Shown piece after piece: positions 16,901-25,630 of a stretch of 64,000 bases of DNA. The notes beneath the pieces were generated by a model that was not told the DNA's origin, made no database searches, and saw only the letters and a program-made list of their open reading frames with translations. Position numbers and translations under genes: made by a program. Numbering within the stretch: position 1 is the stretch's first letter; each line of letters opens with the position of its first letter. Where the stretch lies: the NCBI GenBank assembly GCA_934654775.1, contig CAKUGR010000008.1:1-64000 (forward strand), written 5' to 3'. Source of the DNA: an uncultured Collinsella sp. GTDB lineage: Bacteria; Actinomycetota; Coriobacteriia; Coriobacteriales; Coriobacteriaceae.

Positions 16901-17815
16901 ATGAAAGAGTATTTTGGCATCGACGTGGGCGGCACGGCAGTTAAGTGGGCCGTGCTGGGCGAGGATTTTTCCATCCGCGAGCGCGGCAGCCTGCCGACCG
17001 ATTTTGCTACGGCAGACGAAGCGGTCGAGGCCCTGACCGGTCTTATCGAGCCGTATCGCGATCGCGTGTCCGCCGTGGGCGTGAGTGCACCCGGCGGCAT
17101 CTATGAGGATGACGCGGACGGCACCATCCATCGCGGCGGCGCGCTTACCTACATGGACGGCTGTCCGCTGGGAAAGTTGCTGCGCGAGCGGTTTGACATG
17201 CCGGTGGCGGTCAACAACGACGGAAAATGCTGCGCGCTCGGCGAGTACGCAGCGGGCGCCCTTCGCGGATGCCGCACTGGCGTCGTGCTCGCTATCGGCA
17301 CCGGCATCGGCGGCGGCATCGTTATCGATGGCCGCGTGCTTCGCGGCGCACATGGCTTTGCAGGTGAGTTTAGCTTTCTGCGCAACGACGTGAGGCAGCC
17401 GGCGTCCGGGGACAGAATGTTTTCGAGCACAGGCGGCTGGCGTGCGCTGCGCGATCTCGTCGTGGCCGAGAAGGACTTACCTGCCGATGGCACGGTGGAC
17501 GGCCGCCGCGTTTTTGAGTGGATCGAGGCCGGCGATACGGCGGCGCAGTGCGCGCTTGACTGCTATGCGCGCACGTTCGATGCCATGCTCGTAAACCTTC
17601 AGGCGGTGCTCGACCCCGAGGTGTTTGTGATCGCGGGCGGCATTTCTTGCCACCCCGAGCTCATCGATGCGCTTCGCGATCAGATGCCCGCAGCTCTTGC
17701 GGGCTATGAGGGCTTTCTTGCCGGCATCCCTGCGCCGCAGGTCAGGGCGGCCGAGCTCGGTAACGATGCTAACCTGTATGGTGCCGTGCAAGAAGCCATG
17801 CGCCTTTGCGAATAG
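16901..17815 (+). CDS. ROK family sugar kinase
   Basis: 304 residues from ATG 16901, GGAGG 6-7 bases upstream. The phosphate-1 motif GIDVGGTAVKWAVL is at the N-terminus, and VNNDGKCCALGEY and LAIGTGIGGGIV follow. The CxCGxxGC zinc motif and the N-terminal helix-turn-helix of other ROK proteins are absent, as in some beta-glucoside or allose-type kinases. The substrate is unknown; a hexose or disaccharide kinase is likely. It is paralogous to the ROK gene at 46890-47798. A LacI-type regulator gene follows in the same direction. Confidence 0.8.
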   Translation: MKEYFGIDVGGTAVKWAVLGEDFSIRERGSLPTDFATADEAVEALTGLIEPYRDRVSAVGVSAPGGIYEDDADGTIHRGGALTYMDGCPLGKLLRERFDMPVAVNNDGKCCALGEYAAGALRGCRTGVVLAIGTGIGGGIVIDGRVLRGAHGFAGEFSFLRNDVRQPASGDRMFSSTGGWRALRDLVVAEKDLPADGTVDGRRVFEWIEAGDTAAQCALDCYARTFDAMLVNLQAVLDPEVFVIAGGISCHPELIDALRDQMPAALAGYEGFLAGIPAPQVRAAELGNDANLYGAVQEAMRLCE

Positions 17816-17861
17816 CTACCGAGCAAATGCGCCCGTTGGGGGAATAGTCGGGCTACTTTGC

Positions 17862-17889
17862 TTGACAACAGGCTAAACTAGCTAATAAA
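17862..17889 (+). promoter_or_regulatory. Probable promoter of the first LacI gene
   Basis: A consensus TTGACA at 17862-17867 is followed after 16 bases by AATAAA. CTAAAC (17873-17878) and GTTTAG flank the region, suggesting autoregulation. Confidence 0.45.
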
Positions 17890-17990
17890 CATTTACTATT
17901 CTGTTTAGATTGAATTTGCGGTCGTTTAGGTGCCGAGCCACGGGGCGGTCAAGCCACGATGCTCGGCCGCGACCGATGCTAGGGGGAACG

Positions 17991-19001
17991 ATGGCCAAAG
18001 CAAGCGTCCGCGAGATCAGCCGCATCACCGGTTTTTCGCCCGCAACCGTGTCCAATGCGCTCAACCGCAAGCGCAGCGTGAGCGAGGAGACCGCCAAGGT
18101 CATCCTGGAGTGTGCGCAGTCGCTCGGCTACCAGCAGTCGACGCAGCTCGAGAGCATCCAGTTTGTACTCGCGCGCAAGACGGGCGCCATCCTGGACGAG
18201 AGCACCTTCCACCCTGCGGTCATCGAGGGCGTGGAGCGCCAAGCGCGCCGCCACGGCATGAGTACGAGCTTTGTCTCGCTCGACTTTAGCGACCTGGACG
18301 CCGTACGTCCGCAGGTCGAGGGCCTCATCGCCGATCCGTCGGCCGCCATTGTGCTGATGGGTACCGAGCTGGGCGAGGAGGACTACGCTCTGTTTGCCAA
18401 CGCCGCCGCCCACCTGATTGTGCTCGATGGCTGGAGCGACCGCCAGTACTTCGACGCCGTGGTCATTGCCAACACCGATTCGGTGCTGCGTGCCGTGGAT
18501 TACCTTATCGAGAAGGGTCACAAGCAAATCGGCTACCTAGCAGGCGACCTGCGCATCCGCAATTTTAAGGACCGCGAGCGTGGCTATCGCCAAGCGCTTG
18601 AGGACGCGGGCCTTGAGGCCAATCCGGCATGGCGCGTCACCCTGGGCACCACGCTCGAGGGCGCCTATCGCGACATGGGTGCTTGGCTCGATACGGTCTC
18701 GCACGACGATCTGCCGACGGCTTTCTTTGCCGAGAACGATGTGCTTGCCGTGGGTGCTATGCGTGCGTTGAGTGAGCATGGCATTCGCGTGCCCGAAGAT
18801 GTCTCGATGATTGGCTTCGACGATCTTTCCGTGGGAGCCTTCTCCAACCCGCCGCTCACCACGGTGCATGTTCCCAAGCACGAGGTGGGCGAGATCGCGG
18901 TGCGCCGCCTGGTGGGCAATATCCGCAATCCCAAGAGCTACACCTGCAAGACGGCCGTGTCGACCTATTTTGTCGAGCGCCAGAGCGTGCGCGAGCTCTA
19001 G
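17991..19001 (+). CDS. LacI-family transcriptional regulator
   Basis: 336 residues from ATG 17991, AGGGGGA ribosome binding site. An N-terminal LacI helix-turn-helix (VREISRITGFSPATVSNALNR) precedes a periplasmic-binding-protein-like sugar-sensing domain. It ends with the usual GFDDLSVGAFSNPPLTTVHVP dimer segment. It probably controls the upstream ROK kinase or its own promoter. The stop overlaps the stop of the convergent LacI gene within the palindrome CTAG (18998-19001). Confidence 0.87.
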   Translation: MAKASVREISRITGFSPATVSNALNRKRSVSEETAKVILECAQSLGYQQSTQLESIQFVLARKTGAILDESTFHPAVIEGVERQARRHGMSTSFVSLDFSDLDAVRPQVEGLIADPSAAIVLMGTELGEEDYALFANAAAHLIVLDGWSDRQYFDAVVIANTDSVLRAVDYLIEKGHKQIGYLAGDLRIRNFKDRERGYRQALEDAGLEANPAWRVTLGTTLEGAYRDMGAWLDTVSHDDLPTAFFAENDVLAVGAMRALSEHGIRVPEDVSMIGFDDLSVGAFSNPPLTTVHVPKHEVGEIAVRRLVGNIRNPKSYTCKTAVSTYFVERQSVREL

Positions 19002-19993
19002 GCAGAACGGCGCTTGATGAGCGATGCCCCCAGCTCGATCTTGAGCGGGTGGTGTTCGGCCTCGTCGATAATCTCGACGAGGCGCCGTGCGGCGATGGCG
19101 CCCATATACTCCGAAGGAACATTGAGCGTGGTCAGTTGTGGCTGCACGTAGGTTCCGCCGGCGTTGTTGTCGAAGCCGACGATGCGTACGTCATCGGGCA
19201 CGCGATAACCACGCTCGATAAAGGCCTTCATGGCCCCAATAGCTATATCGTCAAAGACAGCGACGTAGTTTTGGGCGAGGGGTTCGCCCGAATCAATAAT
19301 GTCGAGCATGCCGGCGTATGCCTCATCTGGGGCGACGGCGAGCTCGTGGATGGTGCCGAACTTTTCCGAGCCTGATAGCTGACCGATGGCGTGCTCGTAG
19401 GCGAAGCGCCGTTCGGTGAAGTTGCCCACGGTAACGGGCGTCGTTAACAGCCCGGGGACAGATCCATACTTCGAATGCAGGTACTGCACGGCTAGCATCA
19501 TGCTGGCGGCATTGTCGATCTTGACCGTATCGACCCCAGCGCTCATGCATGAGTCCAACAGCAGCAGAGGACAGTCCAGCGATGCAAACGGCATAAAATC
19601 CGACTCGAACATCTCGGTTGCAAGGATGATGACACCATCGTATTGCGCTTCGGCGATGTCGGCGATCTGTTGCTGAGTGTTTTCGAACGGCGAGTAGTTC
19701 ACCAGCGAAAACGAGAATCCCGCGTGCCTAAGGGTACCCTCGACTCCGGCGAGCATATCGGCGAAGAAGGGGGTCGTAAAGATGCGGCGCCGGTTAAAGG
19801 CAACCAAGGCAACGGTTCCGCTCTTTTGGCGCTCGAACTTAATCTTACTAAAGTCGTAACCTAGAGCTTCGGCGGTGCTCAGTACCAGCTGCCGTGTTTT
19901 TTTGCTTACGCCGCGTCGATTGTTAAGTGCAAGGGAAACGGCCGCTGCCGAAATTCCCAGCTGGTCAGCGATTTGTTTTGCAGTAACGGCCAT
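18998..19993 (-). CDS. LacI-family regulator divergent from the hydrolase/apiosidase/PTS operon
   Basis: 331 residues from ATG 19993, chosen because AGGA lies 8 bases upstream and LacI proteins usually begin a few residues before the helix-turn-helix (VTAKQIADQLGISAAAVSLAL). The effector-binding domain ends VGFDNNAGGTYVQPQLTTLNVP. It is transcribed away from the gene at 20146, with a 152-base AT-rich intergenic region between, so it is the probable repressor of that operon. It is only distantly similar to the convergent LacI. Confidence 0.87.
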   Translation of the reverse strand: MAVTAKQIADQLGISAAAVSLALNNRRGVSKKTRQLVLSTAEALGYDFSKIKFERQKSGTVALVAFNRRRIFTTPFFADMLAGVEGTLRHAGFSFSLVNYSPFENTQQQIADIAEAQYDGVIILATEMFESDFMPFASLDCPLLLLDSCMSAGVDTVKIDNAASMMLAVQYLHSKYGSVPGLLTTPVTVGNFTERRFAYEHAIGQLSGSEKFGTIHELAVAPDEAYAGMLDIIDSGEPLAQNYVAVFDDIAIGAMKAFIERGYRVPDDVRIVGFDNNAGGTYVQPQLTTLNVPSEYMGAIAARRLVEIIDEAEHHPLKIELGASLIKRRSA

Positions 19994-20145
19994 GGTGGTT
20001 CCTAACGTTTGTGAACTTACCATGAGCTTAACACCAGGCTGTTTATTAAGCTAAATAATTAGTAACTCAACTTAAGAATCAATAGAAGTTAAGTAGCGTC
20101 CCCAGTAGAGTCTGTCTCAGCAAACGCAACAGCAAGGGGGACGAG

Positions 20146-21618
20146 ATGATCGGCGGTATTTTTGAAATGCCCATTACGGATGAGAGCTATCCGTTTTCGA
20201 GCGCGGAGCGCTACTGTCATCTAAGCGCGAAGGGCTACGTCGAGCGCGAGTATCGCATCGACGGTACCGCCAACGTGTACCGCACGGTCGATGAAGATGG
20301 CGGCGTCGAAGTCATGACGGCCGATGCCCCGTACTCCAACCGCATCGTCGTGCGCGCTCCCAAGGACCCGTCCCAAGCGAGCGGCAATGTGGTCGTCGAG
20401 ATCATCAACCCCACGTCGTTCATGGAAATCGAGCGCATGTGGATTCTGGGTCACGGTGAGTTTGTGCGCTCCGGCGATATCTATGTGGGCATTACCAGCA
20501 AGCCTAACACCATCGCCAAGCTCAAGGAGTTCAACCCCGACCGCTATGCCTTTATGAGCTGGGCAAATCCGACCCCCGAGCGTCCGTTTAATTTTGATCC
20601 GGTCGATCTTGAGCGTGGCGGCGCGCTTCCCGATATGGACCTTACCTACGAGACGGGCTTGTTTTGGGACATGCTGACCGACCTTGCGTGGCTCTTGCGC
20701 GGAGACTCCGACCTTAACCCGATCCGCGACTATCCTCGCCAGGCAATTTGCCTTACAGGATGGTCTCAGTCCGGCGCCTATCTGTTCCGCTACCTCAACA
20801 GCTTTGCCTACCGCAAGGACGCGCGCCGCGACGGTCGCGTATTTGACGGATACCTGTCTGGTGGCGGCATCCATTCGCTGTGCATCCCCGTGAACCAATA
20901 CGAGAGCAACCGAGGGTATGCGCATCACCTGTTGCGCGTCGAGCACGTCGAAGAGCCGTTTATCGCGCTTCAGACCGAAAGCGAAAACGGCCGCTTTGAG
21001 AGCTGGCGCACGCTTATGCCCGATAGCGACGATCCCGATTTTAAGTACCGGCTGTACGAGGTGACAGGCGCCTCCCACGACACACAGTGGAGCTATGTCG
21101 ACTATTACCAGGACGACGAGGACCTTAAGCGTATCGACCATCTGCCGGTGTATGTCGGTAAGCATGCCGAGGCAAACGCCTATCCGTCGCAGTATCTGTT
21201 CCATGCTGCATTCCGCAATCTGTTCCGCTGGGTCCGTACGGGTGCGGCTCCGGCAACCTGTCCACGCATTGAGCTGGACGCGAGCGGCGAGAACGTAAAG
21301 GATGCCCTGGGAAATACCAAGGGCGGACTTCGCACCTGCCTGCTCGAGCATCCGTTTGCCCGCTACTCCAACACGAGCTTGGTGGAGCCGGGGCAGGGCA
21401 CGGTCGATAAAACGAGCGATAAGGACGGGCTGTTTGGCCACATGGAATCGTTCTCGGCATCGATGCTCAAAGAGCTGTACGGGTCGCTCGAAAACTATCG
21501 CGCTCTGTGTGAGCGCGATACGGCGATCGAGGTGTCACAAGGCTTTATTTGTGCCGAGGATGCCCAAGCGATCGTTGACTTTGCCATGGCATCCGCTCGT
21601 GAGCGAGGACTGAACTAG
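20146..21618 (+). CDS. Alpha/beta hydrolase domain protein, first gene of the glycosidase-PTS operon
   Basis: 490 residues, GGGGGA ribosome binding site. The nucleophile elbow GWSQSG is at 205-210 (Ser207), with a histidine around GASHDTQWS (about 304-312). It resembles the alpha/beta hydrolase domain family once called DUF-type Abhydrolase_10. There is no signal peptide, so it acts in the cytoplasm. The context (next gene an apiosidase-like glycosidase 28 bases downstream, then a PTS) suggests removal of an ester group, such as an acyl decoration, from an imported glycoside. The substrate is an inference. Confidence 0.7.
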   Translation: MIGGIFEMPITDESYPFSSAERYCHLSAKGYVEREYRIDGTANVYRTVDEDGGVEVMTADAPYSNRIVVRAPKDPSQASGNVVVEIINPTSFMEIERMWILGHGEFVRSGDIYVGITSKPNTIAKLKEFNPDRYAFMSWANPTPERPFNFDPVDLERGGALPDMDLTYETGLFWDMLTDLAWLLRGDSDLNPIRDYPRQAICLTGWSQSGAYLFRYLNSFAYRKDARRDGRVFDGYLSGGGIHSLCIPVNQYESNRGYAHHLLRVEHVEEPFIALQTESENGRFESWRTLMPDSDDPDFKYRLYEVTGASHDTQWSYVDYYQDDEDLKRIDHLPVYVGKHAEANAYPSQYLFHAAFRNLFRWVRTGAAPATCPRIELDASGENVKDALGNTKGGLRTCLLEHPFARYSNTSLVEPGQGTVDKTSDKDGLFGHMESFSASMLKELYGSLENYRALCERDTAIEVSQGFICAEDAQAIVDFAMASARERGLN

Positions 21619-21646
21619 CAGGACTAAGACCGGAGAGGGGTCTGCA

Positions 21647-23269
21647 ATGGATATGACGTTGAATCAAGCCGCTGTTGCCGAGATTTGGCGCCCGGTTGTA
21701 CTGACGTTTGAGAGCGCCTGTTCGTTCGATAACCCGTTTTTAGACGTTGAGATTTGGGCGGAGTTCACCGGCCCGAGTGGCAGGGTAATTCGCCGCGAGG
21801 CCTACTGGGATGGTGGGCGTACCTACTGCGTGTCGTTTGCCCCGACCGAGCTGGGTGCCTGGAACTATGTTATCGAGGCTCTCGAGCAGACCGGTCTTAA
21901 TGGCTGCACGGGCCGCGTCGAGGCCGTGCCGTACGCGGGCGACCTCGATCTGTATCGCCACGGTTTTATCCGCGTTGCAGACGATTCGCGCATGTTTGCC
22001 TATTCAGATGGTACGCCGTTCTTTTGGCTGGGCGATACCCATTGGGAGTTTGCCTACCGTGAGAGCTGGGATGCGTCGAACCACCCCGGCATGACAAGCC
22101 AATTTCGCGGCATGGTCGATCTGCGCGTCAAGCAGGGCTTTACCGTCTATCAGACCAACCTGCGCTCTGACATGGGCGCAGGTGATCGCTATTGGATTGA
22201 CGGTGGCATGGCCAAGGGTGTGGAAGATGTGCCTAATGTGGCCTTCTACCAGCGGGAGCTCGACCGCCGTATGGCCTATATCGCCGATGCGGGCTTAGTG
22301 AACGCACTTGGGCAAGCGTGGGCGTTTGCCATTCTCGGCGAGCATGCCGTGGAACACCAAAAGCACCTCGCCCGCTACCTGGTGGCGCGCTACGGTGCAT
22401 ATCCGATGGTGTGGACGCTTGCCGGCGAGGTTGCCGGATACCGCAAAGAAGGTCGAGCCGCCATGCTTGACGGCTGGCGTGAGGTCGCCTTGGAGATTGA
22501 GGCACGCGACGGCTATGGTCATCTGGCGACGGCGCACTATACCAACGAGCGCCCCTTTGCCGATTACTACCAGGATGAACCCTGGATGGACTTTACGCTC
22601 AACCAGGCCGGTCACGGCGATTACCTCATCAAGGCAAGCGACTACTTTGACTATCTGGCAGCTCATGACGACAAGCCCTTCGTTGAGGGCGAGGCGCTCT
22701 ACGAGTTTTGCTCGACGCTCGAGGAGATGGGTACGCGCCTGTGCACCGCAGACATGCTGCGCCGCGTGGCGTATATCTGCATGCAGGCCGGCGGCGCCGG
22801 CTATACCTACGGAGCCCAGGGAATCTGGGACAACGTGTGGGAAAGCCCTGAGGAGCTCGACCCCTTTATGGCGATCTTCAACCGCTTTGGCATTACTTGG
22901 GCCCAGGCGGTAGACGGAGAAGGTGCGGTCCAGATGGGCTACATGCGTTCCTTCTACGAAGACAATCACTTCTGGGAGCTCGCTCCCTACGAAACGACCG
23001 ATGCGGGCAACCTGTTTGCCAACAAGGCTCCGCTGGCAACCGCCAACCAGGACCTTTCGCGCATCGTCGCGTACTTTGGCGATACCGTGCGCCAAAAGCT
23101 TGCTATCGAGGGTGTGCCGACGGGCGCTGCCTATGCAAGCCGATGGTTTAACCCTCGCACGGGCGCATACCGTGACGGCGAGGACGCCCTTGCCGCCACG
23201 GACAGCATCACCCTGCCTGATAAACCCGAGGTTGGAGACTGGCTCCTCACCCTCGAGCGCAAGGCATAA
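21647..23269 (+). CDS. DUF5060/apiosidase-like (DUF4038) glycoside hydrolase
   Basis: 540 residues from ATG 21647, with GGAGAGGGG 6 bases upstream. An N-terminal DUF5060 beta-sandwich (about 1-95: EIWRPVVLTF, FTGPSG, YWDGGRTYCVSFAPTELG) precedes an apiosidase-like TIM barrel (about 105-430). That barrel starts with DGTPFFWLGDTHWEFAYR and contains WTLAGEVAGYR and NQAGHGDY. This fold includes GH140 apiosidase. The acid/base is probably the glutamate of GEVAG and the nucleophile the glutamate of FVEGEALYE. There is no signal peptide, so it is intracellular. It sits between a hydrolase and a PTS, upstream of a candidate apiose pathway. The specificity is inferred. Confidence 0.78.
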   Translation: MDMTLNQAAVAEIWRPVVLTFESACSFDNPFLDVEIWAEFTGPSGRVIRREAYWDGGRTYCVSFAPTELGAWNYVIEALEQTGLNGCTGRVEAVPYAGDLDLYRHGFIRVADDSRMFAYSDGTPFFWLGDTHWEFAYRESWDASNHPGMTSQFRGMVDLRVKQGFTVYQTNLRSDMGAGDRYWIDGGMAKGVEDVPNVAFYQRELDRRMAYIADAGLVNALGQAWAFAILGEHAVEHQKHLARYLVARYGAYPMVWTLAGEVAGYRKEGRAAMLDGWREVALEIEARDGYGHLATAHYTNERPFADYYQDEPWMDFTLNQAGHGDYLIKASDYFDYLAAHDDKPFVEGEALYEFCSTLEEMGTRLCTADMLRRVAYICMQAGGAGYTYGAQGIWDNVWESPEELDPFMAIFNRFGITWAQAVDGEGAVQMGYMRSFYEDNHFWELAPYETTDAGNLFANKAPLATANQDLSRIVAYFGDTVRQKLAIEGVPTGAAYASRWFNPRTGAYRDGEDALAATDSITLPDKPEVGDWLLTLERKA

Positions 23270-23364
23270 CCATATTTTTCTTTGGTCATAGGCGGGAAAG
23301 AGTCGGCCGCAATTTCCCGCTTGACAACTACGTGAACCGTTAAGAGAGGATCAGTGGACACGAA

Positions 23365-24636
23365 ATGAGCGTTCTCGATTCGATGCAGGGCTTCCTCGAG
23401 AAGCATGTGGGCCCCATTGCCCACAAGGTGAGCAGCTTTAAGGTCGTAAAGGGTCTTATGTCCGGCATGATGTCGACCATGCCCGTTACGTTGGGCGTGG
23501 CGCTGCTGTCTATTATCAACGGACTGCCGATTCCGCCGCTGCAGGCGTTCCTTACCAGCACCGGCATGTCGGCGACGATTAGCGATGTGCTGGTCGTCAC
23601 CATGAACCTCGGCGCCATTTACATGTGCGCCTCGGTTTCGTACGCCTACGGCAAGGTGCTCGAGAACAAGGGCCTTACGTCGACGGTCGCTGCCATCGGT
23701 GTCTTGCTCCTCCTGATCCCGCTGGGTCATGCCGAGGATGGCTCCACGTTTATCGCCACCAGCTATCTGGGAAGCTCGGGCCTGTTCGTGGCACTGCTCG
23801 TGGCACTGATCGTGCCCAAGGCGCTCAACTTCCTTATGAAGCATATGGCTATTCCCATGCCCGATTCCGTCCCGCAGTTTGTTACCGATTCGCTGTCTCC
23901 GATGTTCTGCGCCATCGTCATCTTCACCACGGCTGCTCTGGTTAAGTGGGGCATGGGCATGACGAGCTTCGGCGATGTCTTTAACCTCATCAACAGCACC
24001 ATTGCCACTCCCGTTATGTTCCTGGGCTCCAGCCCCTGGGCCGTTGTCATTTACTTTACGCTGTGCAACCTGCTGTTCTTCTTTGGTATCCACCCCAGCG
24101 TCCTGATGGGCGTGTACATGCCGGTTATCCAGGCCTGCGCTCTTGCCAACACCGAGGCATTCGTTGCCGGCCAGCCACTGCCGTACCTGTCGTTCATCAT
24201 CATGTTCTCTGTCGGTTCTGTTGACGCCCTTGGCATGGAGCTTGCGCTGCTCACGGCCAAGTCCGAGCGCTACAAGGCCCTCTCCAAGATTGCCCTGGTG
24301 CCCGCACTCTTCAACATCTCCGAGCCCATCATCTTCGGTACGCCCATTGCCATGAACCCTTATATGTTCATCCCCTACATCCTGCTCAAGCCCGTGGCCT
24401 GCATTGCTGCCGCCGTCGGCCTGATGCTCGGTCTGGGCAATGCATTTAACCCGACCATTTCCATGCCGTTTGTCGTGCCGCTGCCCATCAGCAACTTCTT
24501 TACGGGCGGCATTGGCCTGGTCGCAATCGTCCTCGCCGCAATCCTGCTGGTCGGTCTGCTGTTTATCCCGTTCGTCAAGATGGCCGATAAGGAGGCACTG
24601 GCCGAGGAAGCTGCTGCAAAGGCTTCTGCCGAGTAG
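23365..24636 (+). CDS. PTS permease IIC, lactose/cellobiose type
   Basis: 423 residues, about ten hydrophobic helices. The N-terminus LEKHVGPIAHKVSSFKVVKGL and the later LFNISEPIIFGTPIAMNP are typical of lactose/cellobiose-family IIC. It imports a sugar, probably a disaccharide, with phosphorylation through the IIB encoded 90 bases downstream. Position after the apiosidase-like gene suggests an apiose-containing or beta-glycosidic substrate. Note that GAGAGGA lies 14 bases from the ATG, a loose ribosome binding site. Confidence 0.87.
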   Translation: MSVLDSMQGFLEKHVGPIAHKVSSFKVVKGLMSGMMSTMPVTLGVALLSIINGLPIPPLQAFLTSTGMSATISDVLVVTMNLGAIYMCASVSYAYGKVLENKGLTSTVAAIGVLLLLIPLGHAEDGSTFIATSYLGSSGLFVALLVALIVPKALNFLMKHMAIPMPDSVPQFVTDSLSPMFCAIVIFTTAALVKWGMGMTSFGDVFNLINSTIATPVMFLGSSPWAVVIYFTLCNLLFFFGIHPSVLMGVYMPVIQACALANTEAFVAGQPLPYLSFIIMFSVGSVDALGMELALLTAKSERYKALSKIALVPALFNISEPIIFGTPIAMNPYMFIPYILLKPVACIAAAVGLMLGLGNAFNPTISMPFVVPLPISNFFTGGIGLVAIVLAAILLVGLLFIPFVKMADKEALAEEAAAKASAE

Positions 24637-24726
24637 GTCATTGTCCACAAGTTCGAAGGTTCGGCCGATCGCGTTGATCGCCGAAACATATAAGTCCCTG
24701 TGAGGGGTTACAGGAAAGGAACTGCA

Positions 24727-25029
24727 ATGAAAAACATCGTTCTAATGTGCGCCGGCGGCATGTCCACGAGCATCATCATGAAGAACATCAAGAAGGCTGC
24801 TGACGCCGAGGGTCTGGAGTGCGAGGTCTCCGCCCACGCCGTCAACGAGGCCGCGACCATTGGCCGCAATGCCGACTGCATCCTGCTTGGGCCGCAGGTT
24901 GGCTATGCCAAGGACGAGGTCTGCGCCGCATGTCCCGAGGTGCCGGTGGGCGTGATCCCCATGACCACCTACGGCATGATGGACGGCGCCAAGGCGCTTG
25001 CCCAGGCTAAGGAACTGATGGGGCTGTAA
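24727..25029 (+). CDS. PTS IIB, lactose/cellobiose type
   Basis: 100 residues from ATG 24727, AGGAAAGGA upstream. The phosphorylated cysteine is Cys8 in MKNIVLMCAGGMSTS. The length is normal. It transfers the phosphate from IIA to the incoming sugar. The stop is two bases before the IIA start. Confidence 0.9.
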   Translation: MKNIVLMCAGGMSTSIIMKNIKKAADAEGLECEVSAHAVNEAATIGRNADCILLGPQVGYAKDEVCAACPEVPVGVIPMTTYGMMDGAKALAQAKELMGL

Positions 25030-25031
25030 GC

Positions 25032-25349
25032 ATGACGACGGAAGAGATTCAGCTTCAGAGCTTTCAGATCATTGCAGGCGTCGGCTGCGCGCGTAGCTGC
25101 TATATCGATGCGATTCACCTGGCCCGCGACGGTAAGTTCGAAGAGGCCGAGGCAAAGATCGCCGAGGGCCAGCAGCATTATGCCGAGGGTCACGCGGCTC
25201 ACGGCGGCCTTGTCCAGCAGACGGCTGCCGGCGAGGACCTGAGCATCGACCTTTTGGTCGTCCATGCCGAGGACCAGCTTATGAGTGCCGAGGGCTTTGG
25301 CATCCTGGCCAAGGAGTTCGTGGACGTCTATCGCAAGATGGGCGCTTAG
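25032..25349 (+). CDS. PTS IIA, lactose/cellobiose type
   Basis: 105 residues. The all-helical lactose-type IIA has the active histidine H78 in VVHAEDQLMSAEG, phosphorylated by HPr. It completes the IIC-IIB-IIA set and is the last gene before a strong terminator at 25440, which separates it from the isomerase-transketolase-kinase operon. Confidence 0.9.
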   Translation: MTTEEIQLQSFQIIAGVGCARSCYIDAIHLARDGKFEEAEAKIAEGQQHYAEGHAAHGGLVQQTAAGEDLSIDLLVVHAEDQLMSAEGFGILAKEFVDVYRKMGA

Positions 25350-25439
25350 CCACGGACTTTGCTGCCGGCTTATCACCGTGGGTGGTGTACTCGCGGTAAC
25401 AGGGCGGTGTTGATTCGTTTACATACATGTGCGGATAGG

Positions 25440-25464
25440 GAGGGCCCTTCGGGGCCCTCTTTTT
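25440..25464 (+). terminator. Terminator of the apiosidase-like/PTS operon
   Basis: GAGGGCCC and GGGCCCTC form a perfect 8-bp stem with a TTCG tetraloop, followed by TTTTT. Confidence 0.9.
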
Positions 25465-25567
25465 GTTCCCCTTGTATGTTCAGTTTGTTTACATACCGTT
25501 TAGGCTGATTTCTCTACCGTTTACGGGTATTTCGCGTTACACTTCTAAACAAAAGAGTAAAACATTT

Positions 25568-25604
25568 AGTAAACAGAACAAAACGAAACATGCGTCTGTT
25601 TACT
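25568..25604. promoter_or_regulatory. Putative operator upstream of the isomerase operon
   Basis: AGTAAACAGA (25568-25577) and TCTGTTTACT (25595-25604) are perfect 10-bp arms with 17 bases between, just before the ribosome binding site. Further GTTTAC half-sites lie at about 25418, 25490 and 25519. The 281-base region 25350-25630 holds only the terminator and these sites. Confidence 0.5.
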
Positions 25605-25630
25605 GAACATGTGACTAGGGGAGGACGTAC

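Noticed and set aside
20146..25349. Locus for chitobiose or cellobiose only, based on the lactose-type PTS
   Set aside because: No deacetylase or GH1 gene is in this operon, and the glycosidase is of the apiosidase-like type, so the PTS family alone does not define the substrate.
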